Shown: in pieces, positions 33,737 to 43,305 of the stretch | Layout of the letters: each line of letters starts with the position of its first letter | Position numbering within the stretch: the stretch's first letter is position 1 | From: Polaromonas sp. | Lineage (GTDB): Bacteria; Pseudomonadota; Gammaproteobacteria; Burkholderiales; Burkholderiaceae_C | NCBI RefSeq assembly: GCF_010365105.1 | Contig: NZ_JAAFGZ010000009.1 | Span: forward strand, 62,001-126,000 | Direction: 5' to 3' | Length of the DNA stretch: 64,000 nucleotides | Made by a program: the position numbers and the translations under genes | The notes under the pieces: generated by a model | The model's input: the letters and a program-made list of their open reading frames with translations, nothing else | Databases searched by the model: none | What the model was told of the DNA's origin: nothing

Positions 33737-34953
33737 TCGATTTTTTCTATACCTTGCGCTCGGCCAAGTTGCCGGTGTCCGTCAAGGAATTCCTGATGCT
33801 GCTCGAAGCGCTGCAGGCCGGCGTGGTTGGACCCAACAGCGGCCAGGCCGACGGACCCGATGGCGAGATCAGTGAGGGCGCCTACAAGATCGATGATTTT
33901 TATTACCTGAGCCGCACGGTGCTGGTGAAGGACGAAAAGCACTACGACAAGTTTGACCGCGCCTTTGCCAGCTACTTCGAGGGCGTGGAGATGATTGCCG
34001 ATTTCACCCAGGACATTCCGCTCGAATGGCTGCGCAAAAACCTGGAGCTGGAGCTCAGCCCCGAGGACAAGGCGAAGATTGAAAAAATGGGCTGGGACGA
34101 GCTCATGGAAACGCTGAAAAAGCGTTTTGAAGAGCAAAAGGAACGCCACGAAGGCGGCAGCAAGTGGATTGGCACCGGCGGCACCTCGCCCTTTGGCGCC
34201 AACGGCTTCAACCCCCAGGGCATCCGCATCGGCCAGGAAAAAAGCCGCAACCGCAGCGCCGTCAAGGTCTGGGACCAGCGCGCCTACAAGGACTACGACG
34301 ACACGCAGGAACTCGGCACGCGCAACATCAAGGTGGCGCTGCGCCGCCTGCGCAAGTTCGCCCGCCAGGGCAACCAGGAAGAACTGGACCTGGACGACAC
34401 CATCCGCTCCACCGCCGCCAACGCCGGCTGGCTCGACATCAAGATGGTGCCCGAGCGCCACAACAACGTGAAGGTGCTGCTGCTGATGGACGTGGGCGGC
34501 ACCATGGACGACCACATCCACCGGGTGGAGGAAATGTTCTCCGCCGTCAAGGCCGAGTTCAAGCACCTGGAGTTCTATTACTTCCACAACTGCGTCTATG
34601 ACTTCATGTGGAAAAACAACCGGCGCCGCTTTGCCGAGAAGTTTCCGACCTGGGACATCATCCGCAAGTACAACAAGGACTACAAACTGATCTTCGTCGG
34701 CGACGCCACGATGAGCCCCTACGAAATTTTGCAGGCGGGCGGCAGCGTGGAATACAACAACGAGGAAGCTGGCGCCGAATGGCTGCAGCGGCTGACCAGC
34801 GCCTTTCCGAAGTTTGCCTGGATCAACCCGGAACCGCAGGGCATCTGGCAATACCGCCAGAGCATCAGCGTGATCCAGCAGCTGATGGGTCAGCGCATGT
34901 ATCCCCTGACCCTGAAAGGGCTTGAGGAAGCCATTCGACTGCTTTCGAAATAA
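33730..34953 (+). CDS. VWA-like (CoxE-type) protein, partner of the MoxR ATPase
   Basis: 407 residues. An N-terminal helical part (LIDFFYTLRSAKLPVSVKEF) is typical of proteins paired with MoxR. The C-terminal half has a von Willebrand A fold. The metal-site motif reads LLLMDVGGTMDDH (about 249-261); the usual DxSxS is DxGGT, so metal binding may be altered. It overlaps the GNAT gene by seven bases. Related proteins help activate metalloenzymes or remodel complexes. No specific client can be named. Confidence 0.85.
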   Translation: MLIDFFYTLRSAKLPVSVKEFLMLLEALQAGVVGPNSGQADGPDGEISEGAYKIDDFYYLSRTVLVKDEKHYDKFDRAFASYFEGVEMIADFTQDIPLEWLRKNLELELSPEDKAKIEKMGWDELMETLKKRFEEQKERHEGGSKWIGTGGTSPFGANGFNPQGIRIGQEKSRNRSAVKVWDQRAYKDYDDTQELGTRNIKVALRRLRKFARQGNQEELDLDDTIRSTAANAGWLDIKMVPERHNNVKVLLLMDVGGTMDDHIHRVEEMFSAVKAEFKHLEFYYFHNCVYDFMWKNNRRRFAEKFPTWDIIRKYNKDYKLIFVGDATMSPYEILQAGGSVEYNNEEAGAEWLQRLTSAFPKFAWINPEPQGIWQYRQSISVIQQLMGQRMYPLTLKGLEEAIRLLSK

Positions 34954-35019
34954 TGTCGAAGTAAACTCGCGCCCGTGATTTACCCCAGTACCCACTGCCC
35001 GCGGACAGCCGTTGGTACG

Positions 35020-36978
35020 ATGCCAATTCCTGCCCGTGCTGCGTTCTCCTTTTTTGCCCTGACGGCCCTGTTCCTTGTGTCTGTTGCCAGGGCACAAACT
35101 GCTCCGCCCGTCGCACCGCCAGCCAGCCCGTCGATGTCGTCTGCCTCCACGCCGCCTTCCGGCGTCCAGCAAACTGCGCCTGCGCCTGAACCCCCGCCCG
35201 AAAAAGTCGAACCCGAGGCCACGCCGCAAGGCTCGGTCGGCCCGACCAGCGCCGAGACCGAAGTGACGGCTTTTGACATCGCGGTTCGCGCCCCTTCAGA
35301 AGTTCGCGAGATGCTTGAAAAGCACCTGGAACTGCAGCGCTACCGCGCCGTCACCGACCTGGACGACGCCGAGCTCGCGCGCCTGATCGTGCTGGCCGAA
35401 CGCAATGTCCGCAATCTGGTGGGCACGCTGGGCTATTTCAGCCCCGACATCCGCATCACGCGCGAAGGCGGCGTCAACGAACGACCCGTCATCGTGGTCG
35501 CGGTCGAGCCGGGGCAAGCCACGACCATTGGCCCGGTGGCCATGACCTTTGCCGGCGATATTGCCGATTCGCCTGACAGCGACGCCATCGCGCAACGCAC
35601 TGAAATCGAACGCGACTGGCGCTTGCCGACCGGTCTGCGTTTCACCCAGGATGGCTGGAGTGGCGCCAAGACCCAGGCTTTGCGTCAGCTGGTCGCCCGC
35701 CGCTATCCGGCAGGCAGGCTGGCGGGCAGCCTGGCCGACGTGGATGCCCCGGCCCGCAGCGCCAGCCTGACAGTCAACCTGGATTCGGGCCCGCTGTACC
35801 GGCTTGGCCCGATGCAGGTCAGCGGCGTGGAACGCTATGACCCGGTGCTGGTGCCCCGTCTGGCGCGGTTGAACCAGGGCGAGGTGTATGACCAGAACCG
35901 GCTTGTCGAGGCCCAGTTGCGCCTGGCGTCCAGCGGCTACTTTGACTCGGCCTATGTGTTCATCAACCCCGAAGACGATCCCCAGGCTGTTCCGGTGCAG
36001 GTGCAGGTTCGTGAAGCCAAGCTGCAAAAAATCATTCTGGGCGTTGGTGTGACCACCGACAGCGGGCCGCGCGCCTCGGTGGAGCACACGCATCTGCGGG
36101 TACCCGGGATTGGCTGGCGCGCCGTGACCAAGCTCCAGCTGGAAAAGAAATCGCCGTTTGCCCAGACTGAATGGACGTCCATTCCGGACGAAGCAAACTG
36201 GCGCTGGGGCGTCCTGGCGCGTGCCGAGCGTATCAATGACGAGGAGTTGATCACCCAGGCGCAGCGCCTGCGATTTGGCCGCTCGCAAATTGGCGACCGG
36301 ATTGACCGCAACATTTATCTGCAATACGACCGGGCCAACGTGCAGGGCGCTGGGCTTCTGGGCAATTCAGCGGCCGCTACCGGCGACGGCTCGGCACTGA
36401 CGGCCAATTACGTCTGGACCGGCCGCTACTTTGACAGCCTGCCTTTTCCCAGCCGGGGCTATGCCCTGGGCGTTGAACTGGGCGCCGGCACCACCCTGGG
36501 TCAGGACCGCCAGCCGTTTACCCGCACGGTAGGCCGCTGGCTGGGCATCAAGCCCCTGGCAAACGGCCGGATTGCGATGCGGGCGGAAGCCGGTGCGGTA
36601 CTGGCCAAAGACACGGCAAATATTCCAGCCACCCAACTGTTTCGCACCGGCGGCGACAACACGGTGCGGGGCTACGGCTACCGCGACATCGGCATTGCGC
36701 TGGCCAACGGCGTAATTGGCCCGGGCCGATACCTGACCGTCGGCAGCGTCGAGTGGCAGCGGCCCATCACGCTCAGGGGCCGGTCCAGCGAATTCGAACA
36801 CACGGTGTTCGTTGACGCCGGCGCGGTGGCTGACAAGCCGCAAGATCTGCGGCCGTCCTTCGGTGTCGGAACCGGCGTGCGCTGGAGAAGCCCGATCGGC
36901 CCCCTGCAGATTGACCTGGCCTATGGCCTGAAGGTCAAGCAGGCGCGTCTGCATATCAGCGTCGGTTTCGTTTTCTGA
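35020..36978 (+). CDS. tamA: Outer membrane translocation and assembly protein TamA
   Basis: 652 residues from ATG 35020 (a GTG at 34975 is an alternative). A signal peptide ends near SVARAQ, followed by a Pro/Ala-rich linker, three POTRA-like domains (about 90-330, for example YRLGPMQVSGVERYD), then a 16-strand Omp85 barrel with FRTGGDNTVRGYGYRDIG (the VRGY/F motif) and a C-terminal Phe. With TamB it inserts outer-membrane proteins. Its stop overlaps the tamB start by one base (TGATG). Confidence 0.93.
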   Translation: MPIPARAAFSFFALTALFLVSVARAQTAPPVAPPASPSMSSASTPPSGVQQTAPAPEPPPEKVEPEATPQGSVGPTSAETEVTAFDIAVRAPSEVREMLEKHLELQRYRAVTDLDDAELARLIVLAERNVRNLVGTLGYFSPDIRITREGGVNERPVIVVAVEPGQATTIGPVAMTFAGDIADSPDSDAIAQRTEIERDWRLPTGLRFTQDGWSGAKTQALRQLVARRYPAGRLAGSLADVDAPARSASLTVNLDSGPLYRLGPMQVSGVERYDPVLVPRLARLNQGEVYDQNRLVEAQLRLASSGYFDSAYVFINPEDDPQAVPVQVQVREAKLQKIILGVGVTTDSGPRASVEHTHLRVPGIGWRAVTKLQLEKKSPFAQTEWTSIPDEANWRWGVLARAERINDEELITQAQRLRFGRSQIGDRIDRNIYLQYDRANVQGAGLLGNSAAATGDGSALTANYVWTGRYFDSLPFPSRGYALGVELGAGTTLGQDRQPFTRTVGRWLGIKPLANGRIAMRAEAGAVLAKDTANIPATQLFRTGGDNTVRGYGYRDIGIALANGVIGPGRYLTVGSVEWQRPITLRGRSSEFEHTVFVDAGAVADKPQDLRPSFGVGTGVRWRSPIGPLQIDLAYGLKVKQARLHISVGFVF

Positions 36979-39900
36979 TGCAAGCATCAAACACGCCCCA
37001 AGACCAGTCCGCGGTTGCCGCCAAGCCAGCGAGGCGATGGCTGAAAACGGCTGCATGGACAGCTGCGGGTCTTGTCACGCTGGCCGTTGGCACAACGGGC
37101 GCGCTGTGGTGGTGGGCGGGCACTGAAGGCTCGCTGGCCAAGGCGCTGCGCTGGGTCGGCCAGTCCCAGCCGCTGACCTTTGAAAAGGCAACAGGCTCCT
37201 TGCGGGCTGGCGGGCATATTGACCAATTGCACTGGCAGCAGGACGGAATCACCGTCGATGCCCGCGATGTCAGCCTGGCCTGGCAGGCCTGGTCCCTGCT
37301 TCAGGGAACGCTCAAGCTCGACCGCCTTGCTGCTGCCAGCGTTGAGGTCACTGACATGCGCCCTCCAACCCTCACGCCGACGATACCGCCCAACGCGCTG
37401 GGCCTTCCCTTGCGGATTGCCCTGGACGAATTCTCGGTGGGCCAGTTCCAGCTTGCAGGCAAGACCGCATTCACCGCCTCCGCGATTACGGGGAGCTATC
37501 TCTACACCGGCCTGCAACACCAGCTTGACCTGAAAAGCGTGAACATCGCCAAGGGTCGCTACAGCGGACGCGCCGCACTGACGGCAACTGGCCCGTTGAC
37601 GCTCGATGCAAGTCTGTCTGGCACGCTGGATGCGGCGATTCCCAACAGTCCGGCCTTGGTGCCGCTGACATTCCAGGCAACCGCCAAGGGACCCGTGACT
37701 GAACTGCTGGTCAAGGCCGAACTGCAAGTCATCCCACCGGCTGCCGGTGAAAAACAACCATTCAAACAGCCCCAGGCGAGCGCGACCGCTCGCGTCATGC
37801 CCTGGGCGGCGCAGCCCTTGCCGCAAGCCGATGCCACCTTCCGCGACCTCGACATCGCAGCCCTGTTTCCGGACCTGCCGCAAACGCTGCTGACGGGCAG
37901 CGCCAGCGTCAGGCCGCTTGAAACCAGCGCCCCTGGCGCGCCATCTTCCGCCCTGCAGGCCTGGGCCCTGCAGCTCAAACTCGTCAACGCGCTGCCCGGT
38001 CCCTGGGACCAGCAGCGCCTGCCCCTGGAGCAGCTCGACACCCAGGGCGAATGGCGCAATGGCGCGGCCATGGTGCGCAGCCTCAAGGCGCAACTTGCTG
38101 GCGGTGAACTGCTGGCCAGCGGCCAATGGACCCAGCCGCCGCCAGCAGGCGAAAGCGCAGCGACAATCCCGGCCACAACACCCGAACCGGCCTGGAAAGT
38201 CAATGCCACGCTCAAGCGCATCAACCCGGCACAGCTGCACACCCAGCTGGCGCCCCTGCCGCTGGACGGCAAGGCCGAAGCCAGCGGCCAGGGCGCCAAC
38301 CTGCGCTTCGATGCCAGCGTGCAAACCGTGTCCGGTACGAACTCGGCTGGCAGCAGGCCAGCACCCAGAACCCATTCCGGCGAGAACAACTTTTTGCAAC
38401 AGCTGCGCCTGCGTGATGCGAAAGCCACGGGCACCTGGAACGCACAACAAGCGGGCGGCACGCTGGCGCTGTCGGCGCTGCAGGTCCGCACCGACGATGC
38501 CGAACTGAAGGGCAAGATCGAAGTCCAGCCCAAGGAAAAAGCCGGCCAGGGCGCGCTGGACCTGACAGCGCCTGGCCTGAGCGCCCGGTTCAATGGCGCG
38601 TTGCGGCCCACCAGCGGAGACGGCGAATTGCAACTGCGGGCTGGTGATGCAGCGCAGGCCTTGCGCTGGCTGCAAAAACTTCCTGGCATGCCGGAGGCGG
38701 CATTGAACGCCTCGGCCAGCGGCAATGCCGGGCTTCAGGCCCGCTGGCAAGGCGGCTGGCAGAACCCGGCCGTGCAGGCGTCACTCGAAGTCCCGTCGCT
38801 GGACTGGATCGCGGCCACACCCAAGGCAGTGGCGCAGGCAAAAGTCACACCATCAACGCCCTTCGCGCCGGTTGCGACCGCCGCAACCAGCCCAAGCCTG
38901 CTGAAAATCCGTGAACTGCGGGCCACGCTGTCAGGCCGCCTGAGCCAGGCGCAACTGCAAGCGCAGGGCCGTGTTGAAATCGACCAGCGCCGCTATGCGC
39001 TGCAAATGGCAGGCGATGGCGGGCGCGTGCAAACGGCGGGCAACGCCAATGCCAGGCTGAACGAGGTGCCCTGGCAAGCCGTGGTCAGGCAACTGAGCCT
39101 GAGCGTTGAAGACCCCGGCCTGGGCGCCGGTGCCTGGCGGCTCGCCACGCGCGGTCCGCTGCCGCTCAGGTGGACACCCACGCGCAATGGCGGCGCCTTT
39201 GAAAGTGGCGCTGGCGAAGCGCTGTTGACCGCGCCAGCCACCAATGCGTCAAGCGCTGTGCCGTCCCAAGCCACACTTTCCTGGCAACCCGTACGCTGGC
39301 GATCCGGTGAGCTAGTGACCGCTGGAAAAATCACAGGTCTGCCAATTGCCTGGGTTGAATTGCTCGCCGGTCCGCAGATGAAGGGCGCTGGCTTGGGCGG
39401 CAGCCTGGTGTTCAACGGTCAATGGGATGCCGTGCTCGGCAGCACCCTGCAACTCAAGGCCAGCCTGGCGCGCAGCAGCGGCGACATCACAGTGCAGGCC
39501 GAAGGCGTGCAAGGCAATTCGGCGCGCGTGGCAGCCGGCATCAAGCAAGCCCGTATTTCGCTGGAAACCGCAGGCGACGCCTTGAGCCTTACGCTGGTCT
39601 GGGACAGCGAACGCGCTGGCACGGCCAGCGGCCAGTTCAGGACGCGGCTGGCTCGCGCTGCCGACGGGCAAGGCGCCATCGGCGGATGGCTCTGGCCGGA
39701 AGATGCGCCACTGAACGGCCAGTTCAAAGCACAACTGCCGCGCATCGGCGTCTGGTCCTTGCTGGCACCGCCCGGCTGGCGCCTGCGCGGCTCGCTCGGC
39801 GCTGCCATCGTCGTCAGCGGAACACGTGCGGAACCCCGCCTGTCAGGCGATCTGCAGGCCAATGACCTGGCATTGCGTTCGGTCGTCGATGGCATCGAGT

Positions 39901-41030
39901 TCGGCAATGGGCGCTTGCGCGCCCGACTCGACGGGACCCGCATGCGCATCGACGAATTCACCCTTCAGGGCGCAGGCGAAAAAGGCACCGGCGGCAGTCT
40001 GACCGCACAGGGTGAAGCGGGCTGGATCGACGGCAAGCCGCAGGTGCAACTTGCCGCCAAATTACAGCGGCTGCGCGCCAGCATCCGCACCGACCGTCAA
40101 GTGACGGTTTCGGGTGATGTCCAGGCCAGCCTCAAGGGCGACGCGGCCGAACTCACGGGCAAGCTGCTTATCGATCAGGCGCGCATCCTCCTACCCGAAG
40201 AAGGCACACCGCAATTGGGCGATGACGTGGTGGTGCGTACCGCCAGCGGTGCGGCGGCAGGGCAGAAGGCCCCCGAGAAAACCAGCGCCCAGACCGCCGA
40301 CAAGGCACCCCGGCCGCTCAAGCTGGCGGTGGAGATCGACCTGGGACGCGATTTCCAGATTCAGGGCAAGGGAATTGACACGCGGATTCGAGGCACGCTG
40401 ACGCTCAGCGGCGACTCGCTCACCGGTCCGCGACTGCTGGGCACGGTCAGGACCGCTGGCGGGCAATACCGTGCCTACGGCCAGCGGCTGGATGTCGAAC
40501 AGGGCCTGATTCGCTTCACCGGAGCGATTGACAACCCGACGCTCGACATCCTGGCCATTCGTCCCAACCTGACGCAGCGCGTTGGCGTGCAAATCACCGG
40601 CACGGCCCTGCTGCCCAGCGTCCGGCTGTATGCGCAGCCCGAATTGCCGGATGCTGAAAAGCTGTCGTGGCTGGTTGTGGGCCGGGCCTCGGCTTCGGGC
40701 GGCGCTGAAGCCGCCCTGCTGCAACAGGCCGCGCTGGCGCTGCTCGGCAGTAAAAGCGGCGGCATGTCTGGCGGTCTGGCCGCGTCGTTGGGTCTGGACG
40801 AATTGTCATTCCGGGGAGCGTCGAGCAATGCGGACGGCACGGCTTCCGGCGGCGCCGTCACACTGGGCAAACGCTTTTCACGCAATTTTTACGCAGCGTA
40901 CGAACGCAGCATTTCGGGCGCACTCGGAACGCTGTTTGTTTTCTACGATCTGTCGCAGCGTTTCACGATCCGCGCCCAGGCAGGCCAGCAAAGTGCGGTG
41001 GACCTGATTTTTACCATCCCCTACGACTGA
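36978..41030 (+). CDS. tamB: Inner-membrane translocation and assembly module protein TamB
   Basis: 1350 residues. One N-terminal helix (about 20-40) anchors it in the inner membrane; the long body is a repetitive beta-taco fold (AsmA/DUF490-like) that spans the periplasm. The C-terminal DUF490 region is recognised from GRDFQIQGKGIDTRIRGTL through IDNPTLDILAIRPN to SRNFYAAYERSISG and a final FTIPYD. It partners TamA in outer membrane protein assembly and probably lipid transport. The gene is translationally coupled to tamA. Confidence 0.95.
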   Translation: MQASNTPQDQSAVAAKPARRWLKTAAWTAAGLVTLAVGTTGALWWWAGTEGSLAKALRWVGQSQPLTFEKATGSLRAGGHIDQLHWQQDGITVDARDVSLAWQAWSLLQGTLKLDRLAAASVEVTDMRPPTLTPTIPPNALGLPLRIALDEFSVGQFQLAGKTAFTASAITGSYLYTGLQHQLDLKSVNIAKGRYSGRAALTATGPLTLDASLSGTLDAAIPNSPALVPLTFQATAKGPVTELLVKAELQVIPPAAGEKQPFKQPQASATARVMPWAAQPLPQADATFRDLDIAALFPDLPQTLLTGSASVRPLETSAPGAPSSALQAWALQLKLVNALPGPWDQQRLPLEQLDTQGEWRNGAAMVRSLKAQLAGGELLASGQWTQPPPAGESAATIPATTPEPAWKVNATLKRINPAQLHTQLAPLPLDGKAEASGQGANLRFDASVQTVSGTNSAGSRPAPRTHSGENNFLQQLRLRDAKATGTWNAQQAGGTLALSALQVRTDDAELKGKIEVQPKEKAGQGALDLTAPGLSARFNGALRPTSGDGELQLRAGDAAQALRWLQKLPGMPEAALNASASGNAGLQARWQGGWQNPAVQASLEVPSLDWIAATPKAVAQAKVTPSTPFAPVATAATSPSLLKIRELRATLSGRLSQAQLQAQGRVEIDQRRYALQMAGDGGRVQTAGNANARLNEVPWQAVVRQLSLSVEDPGLGAGAWRLATRGPLPLRWTPTRNGGAFESGAGEALLTAPATNASSAVPSQATLSWQPVRWRSGELVTAGKITGLPIAWVELLAGPQMKGAGLGGSLVFNGQWDAVLGSTLQLKASLARSSGDITVQAEGVQGNSARVAAGIKQARISLETAGDALSLTLVWDSERAGTASGQFRTRLARAADGQGAIGGWLWPEDAPLNGQFKAQLPRIGVWSLLAPPGWRLRGSLGAAIVVSGTRAEPRLSGDLQANDLALRSVVDGIEFGNGRLRARLDGTRMRIDEFTLQGAGEKGTGGSLTAQGEAGWIDGKPQVQLAAKLQRLRASIRTDRQVTVSGDVQASLKGDAAELTGKLLIDQARILLPEEGTPQLGDDVVVRTASGAAAGQKAPEKTSAQTADKAPRPLKLAVEIDLGRDFQIQGKGIDTRIRGTLTLSGDSLTGPRLLGTVRTAGGQYRAYGQRLDVEQGLIRFTGAIDNPTLDILAIRPNLTQRVGVQITGTALLPSVRLYAQPELPDAEKLSWLVVGRASASGGAEAALLQQAALALLGSKSGGMSGGLAASLGLDELSFRGASSNADGTASGGAVTLGKRFSRNFYAAYERSISGALGTLFVFYDLSQRFTIRAQAGQQSAVDLIFTIPYD

Positions 41031-41106
41031 TGCGCAAGTAGGCGGCATTTCAACAAGGCCTGATCAGCGCATACAATTGCCGGTTATTTGCAAGTTGCCA
41101 AGACGT

Positions 41107-41181
41107 GCCGCCATAGTTCAACGGATAGAACGAGTGCCTCCTAAGCGCTAGATACAGGTTCGATTCCTGTTGGTGGCACCA
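41107..41181 (+). tRNA. tRNA-Arg (anticodon CCU)
   Basis: The acceptor arm GCCGCCA pairs with TGGTGGC (one G-U pair), discriminator A and an encoded CCA follow. The anticodon stem AGTGC/GCGCT encloses the loop CTCCTAA, giving anticodon CCT. The T arm is ACAGG-TTCGATT-CCTGT. 75 bases. Confidence 0.95.
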
Positions 41182-41369
41182 GCCGATAGCCTCACAACGT
41201 CTCAAAACCCGCATCTTTACTGGCATGGCGGGTTTTTTGTTGTCTTATGCGGTTTCACGAGATACCCAAAATTTGGCACCGATTTGGCATATTGCGCGCC
41301 TTTTCGCTGGTTTTCGCCAGCGCTCTCTGTACCGCTTCAAGCCGGACCGTTGAGTTCATTGAAGAAATC
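41182..41369. other. Intergenic region downstream of tRNA-Arg
   Basis: Contains the tRNA-Arg terminator and then about 130 bp without a gene. A 39-codon open stretch on the minus strand, ending at 41216, has no start codon or recognisable domain. No attachment-site repeat of the tRNA 3' end was found. Confidence 0.5.
41204..41239 (+). terminator. Terminator after tRNA-Arg
   Basis: AAACCCGC and GCGGGTTT enclose a loop of about 16 bases, followed by six T. Confidence 0.8.
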
Positions 41370-41446
41370 TGGTCGGGGTGAGAGGATTCGAACCTCCGGT
41401 CTCTACGTCCCGAACGTAGCGCTTTACCAGACTAAGCTACACCCCG
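41370..41446 (-). tRNA. tRNA-Pro (anticodon CGG)
   Basis: Read on the minus strand: acceptor CGGGGTG/CACCCCG, anticodon stem CTACG/CGTAG around loop TTCGGGA (anticodon CGG), T arm GGAGG-TTCGAAT-CCTCT, discriminator A and an encoded CCA. 77 bases. It starts 14 bp after the ispB stop, so it may be processed from the ispB transcript. Confidence 0.95.
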
Positions 41447-41460
41447 ACTGCCGTTGATCC

Positions 41461-42444
41461 TCAAGAGCGCCTCACCAGCAATTGCGAAGCAAGTTGCGCC
41501 AAGGCATGACTGTAAGGGTTTTGAGGCAGGGTTTGCAAGGCATTCAGCGCACGCAGCGCTTCTGCGGCAGCGGCATCCCGGGTGGCCTGCAGGGCGCCGG
41601 TCTGCTGAACAATGGCAATAATTTCCGCCATCTGCCCGGTGCCGCCGGTTTCAATCGCCTGCCGGATGGTCAAGCGCTCGGCTTCGGTGCCTCGCTGCAT
41701 GGCGATGATCAGCGGCAGCGTGACCTTGCCTTCGCGCAAGTCATCACCCAGGTTCTTGCCCATTTCCAGCGCGTCGCCGTCATAGTCAAGCACATCGTCA
41801 ATCACCTGGAAGGCCGTACCCAACGCCTGTCCGTAAGCGGCGCAATGCTGCTCAACCGCGGCTGAAGACCCGGCCAGCAAGGCCGCCAGCCGGGCACTGG
41901 CTTCAAACAGCTTGGCGGTCTTGGAGCGGATGACGCGCAGATAGCCTTCTTCGGTCAGGCCGGCATCATGCATGTTCATGAGTTGCAGCACCTCACCCTC
42001 GGCAATCACATTGGTGGCCTCTGCCAGCGTCTGCATGATGCGCATCTCGCCGACTTCCACCATCATCTGGAAGGCGCGCGAATACAGGAAATCGCCCACC
42101 AGCACGCTTGCCGGGTTGCCAAACACTTCGTTGGCGGTCGAGCGGCCCCGGCGCAGCGTGGATTCATCGACGACATCGTCATGCAGCAAGGTGGCGGTGT
42201 GAATGAATTCCACCACGGCGGCCAGGTTCAGGCGCTGGGGGCCGCGATAGCCCAGGGCGCCCGACATCAGCAGCACCAGGGCGGGCCGCAAGCGCTTGCC
42301 ACCGGCGGCAATGATGTATTGCGACACCTGGCCGACCAGGGGCACGTCGGATTCAAGGCGGAGGGCAATGATGGCATCCATGGCTTGCATGTCGTCGGCG
42401 ATCAGTGCAAGTGCAGCAGCGGTACTGGAAGAATTGGCAGACAA
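41461..42444 (-). CDS. ispB: Octaprenyl diphosphate synthase
   Basis: A trans-prenyltransferase making the C40 side chain of ubiquinone from farnesyl and isopentenyl diphosphates. 327 residues from a TTG start; the first ATG in frame is at 42390. The two aspartate-rich motifs are DDVVD (89-93) and DDVLD (216-220), and GGKRLRPALVLL is the usual N-terminal block. The TTG is chosen because relatives share the MSANSSS-type start. It is divergent from rplU across 166 bp. Confidence 0.93.
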   Translation of the reverse strand: MSANSSSTAAALALIADDMQAMDAIIALRLESDVPLVGQVSQYIIAAGGKRLRPALVLLMSGALGYRGPQRLNLAAVVEFIHTATLLHDDVVDESTLRRGRSTANEVFGNPASVLVGDFLYSRAFQMMVEVGEMRIMQTLAEATNVIAEGEVLQLMNMHDAGLTEEGYLRVIRSKTAKLFEASARLAALLAGSSAAVEQHCAAYGQALGTAFQVIDDVLDYDGDALEMGKNLGDDLREGKVTLPLIIAMQRGTEAERLTIRQAIETGGTGQMAEIIAIVQQTGALQATRDAAAAEALRALNALQTLPQNPYSHALAQLASQLLVRRS

Positions 42445-42531
42445 AGGGAAATCCCGACGTTAAGTTTGGTCAGATTATAGAAAGCCAGACTTGCCTTACA
42501 TGCCATCAATCCGAAGCAGGGCAGGTACAGC

Positions 42532-42560
42532 TGTACATTTTTTAAGCGCAATGCTAGAAT
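42532..42560 (+). promoter_or_regulatory. Putative promoter of the rplU-rpmA-obgE operon
   Basis: TGTACA (42532-42537), a 17-bp spacer and TAGAAT (42555-42560). It would give a leader of about 45 bases before the rplU ATG. Confidence 0.5.
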
Positions 42561-42610
42561 CTTGGGCTCTGTGGAAATCCGTCCGCAGAACTCAATTTAC
42601 GAGGGTTTAC

Positions 42611-42922
42611 ATGTACGCGGTCATAAAAACCGGTGGCAAACAATACAAAGTTGCTGCTGGAGAAAAAATTAAAGTAGAACAGATTGCTGCGGACGTAGGC
42701 CAAGAGATCGTTATTGACCAGGTATTGGCTGTCGGCGAAGGCAGTTCAATCAAGGTTGGTACGCCCTTGGTTTCCGGCGCAACTGTTACTGTCACGGTGC
42801 TGTCTCACGGCAGGCACGACAAGGTTCGCATTTTCAAAATGCGCCGTCGCAAGCACTATCAGAAACGCCAGGGTCACCGGCAGAACTTCACTGAACTGCA
42901 AATCGGCGCGATCGTCGGCTAA
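42611..42922 (+). CDS. rplU: 50S ribosomal protein L21
   Basis: 103 residues, standard length, beginning [14 protein letters not shown] and ending in the [19 protein letters not shown] basic block typical of L21. It binds 23S rRNA in the large subunit. A ribosome binding site GAGGG precedes the ATG. First gene of rplU-rpmA-obgE, with 27 bp to rpmA. Confidence 0.98.
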   Translation: MYAVIKTGGKQYKVAAGEKIKVEQIAADVGQEIVIDQVLAVGEGSSIKVGTPLVSGATVTVTVLSHGRHDKVRIFKMRRRKHYQKRQGHRQNFTELQIGAIVG

Positions 42923-42949
42923 TCAGTCCAGTACCAGGAGTAACGAAAA

Positions 42950-43207
42950 ATGGCACAGAAAAAAGGCGGCGGCTCTACGCGAAACGGGCGTGATTCACAG
43001 CCCAAGATGCTTGGCGTCAAGAAATTTGGCGGCGAAGTCATCAACGCAGGCAGCATCATCGTGCGCCAGCGTGGTACCCAGTTCCACCCGGGCGTCAATG
43101 TCGGCATCGGCAAAGACCACACACTGTATGCACTGGTGGACGGTCAAGTCTCCTTTTGCGTCAAGGGTTCGATGAACAAGCGCACTGTCAATGTGACCTC
43201 GGCGTAA
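42950..43207 (+). CDS. rpmA: 50S ribosomal protein L27
   Basis: 85 residues. The start [19 protein letters not shown] is characteristic; the N-terminus reaches the peptidyl transferase centre. No N-terminal leader cleaved as in Firmicutes is present. A terminator follows, so obgE may have additional regulation. Confidence 0.98.
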   Translation: MAQKKGGGSTRNGRDSQPKMLGVKKFGGEVINAGSIIVRQRGTQFHPGVNVGIGKDHTLYALVDGQVSFCVKGSMNKRTVNVTSA

Positions 43208-43227
43208 GCCGATCACTTCGATGGCAT

Positions 43228-43257
43228 CGAAGCCCCGACCAGTCGGGGCTTTTTTGT
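43228..43257 (+). terminator. Terminator after rpmA
   Basis: AAGCCCCGAC, a two-base CA-containing loop and GTCGGGGCTT, followed by six T. It separates rplU-rpmA from obgE, and some read-through is likely. Confidence 0.88.
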
Positions 43258-43305
43258 TTGTCAACCGCCCCCAGATAACCTTTCCTACCTGCACATCACT
43301 CCATC

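Noticed and set aside
33691..35229. A 512-codon minus-strand frame opposite the VWA-like gene.
   Set aside because: It is antisense to the VWA gene and the tamA start, with His/Val-rich low-complexity content.
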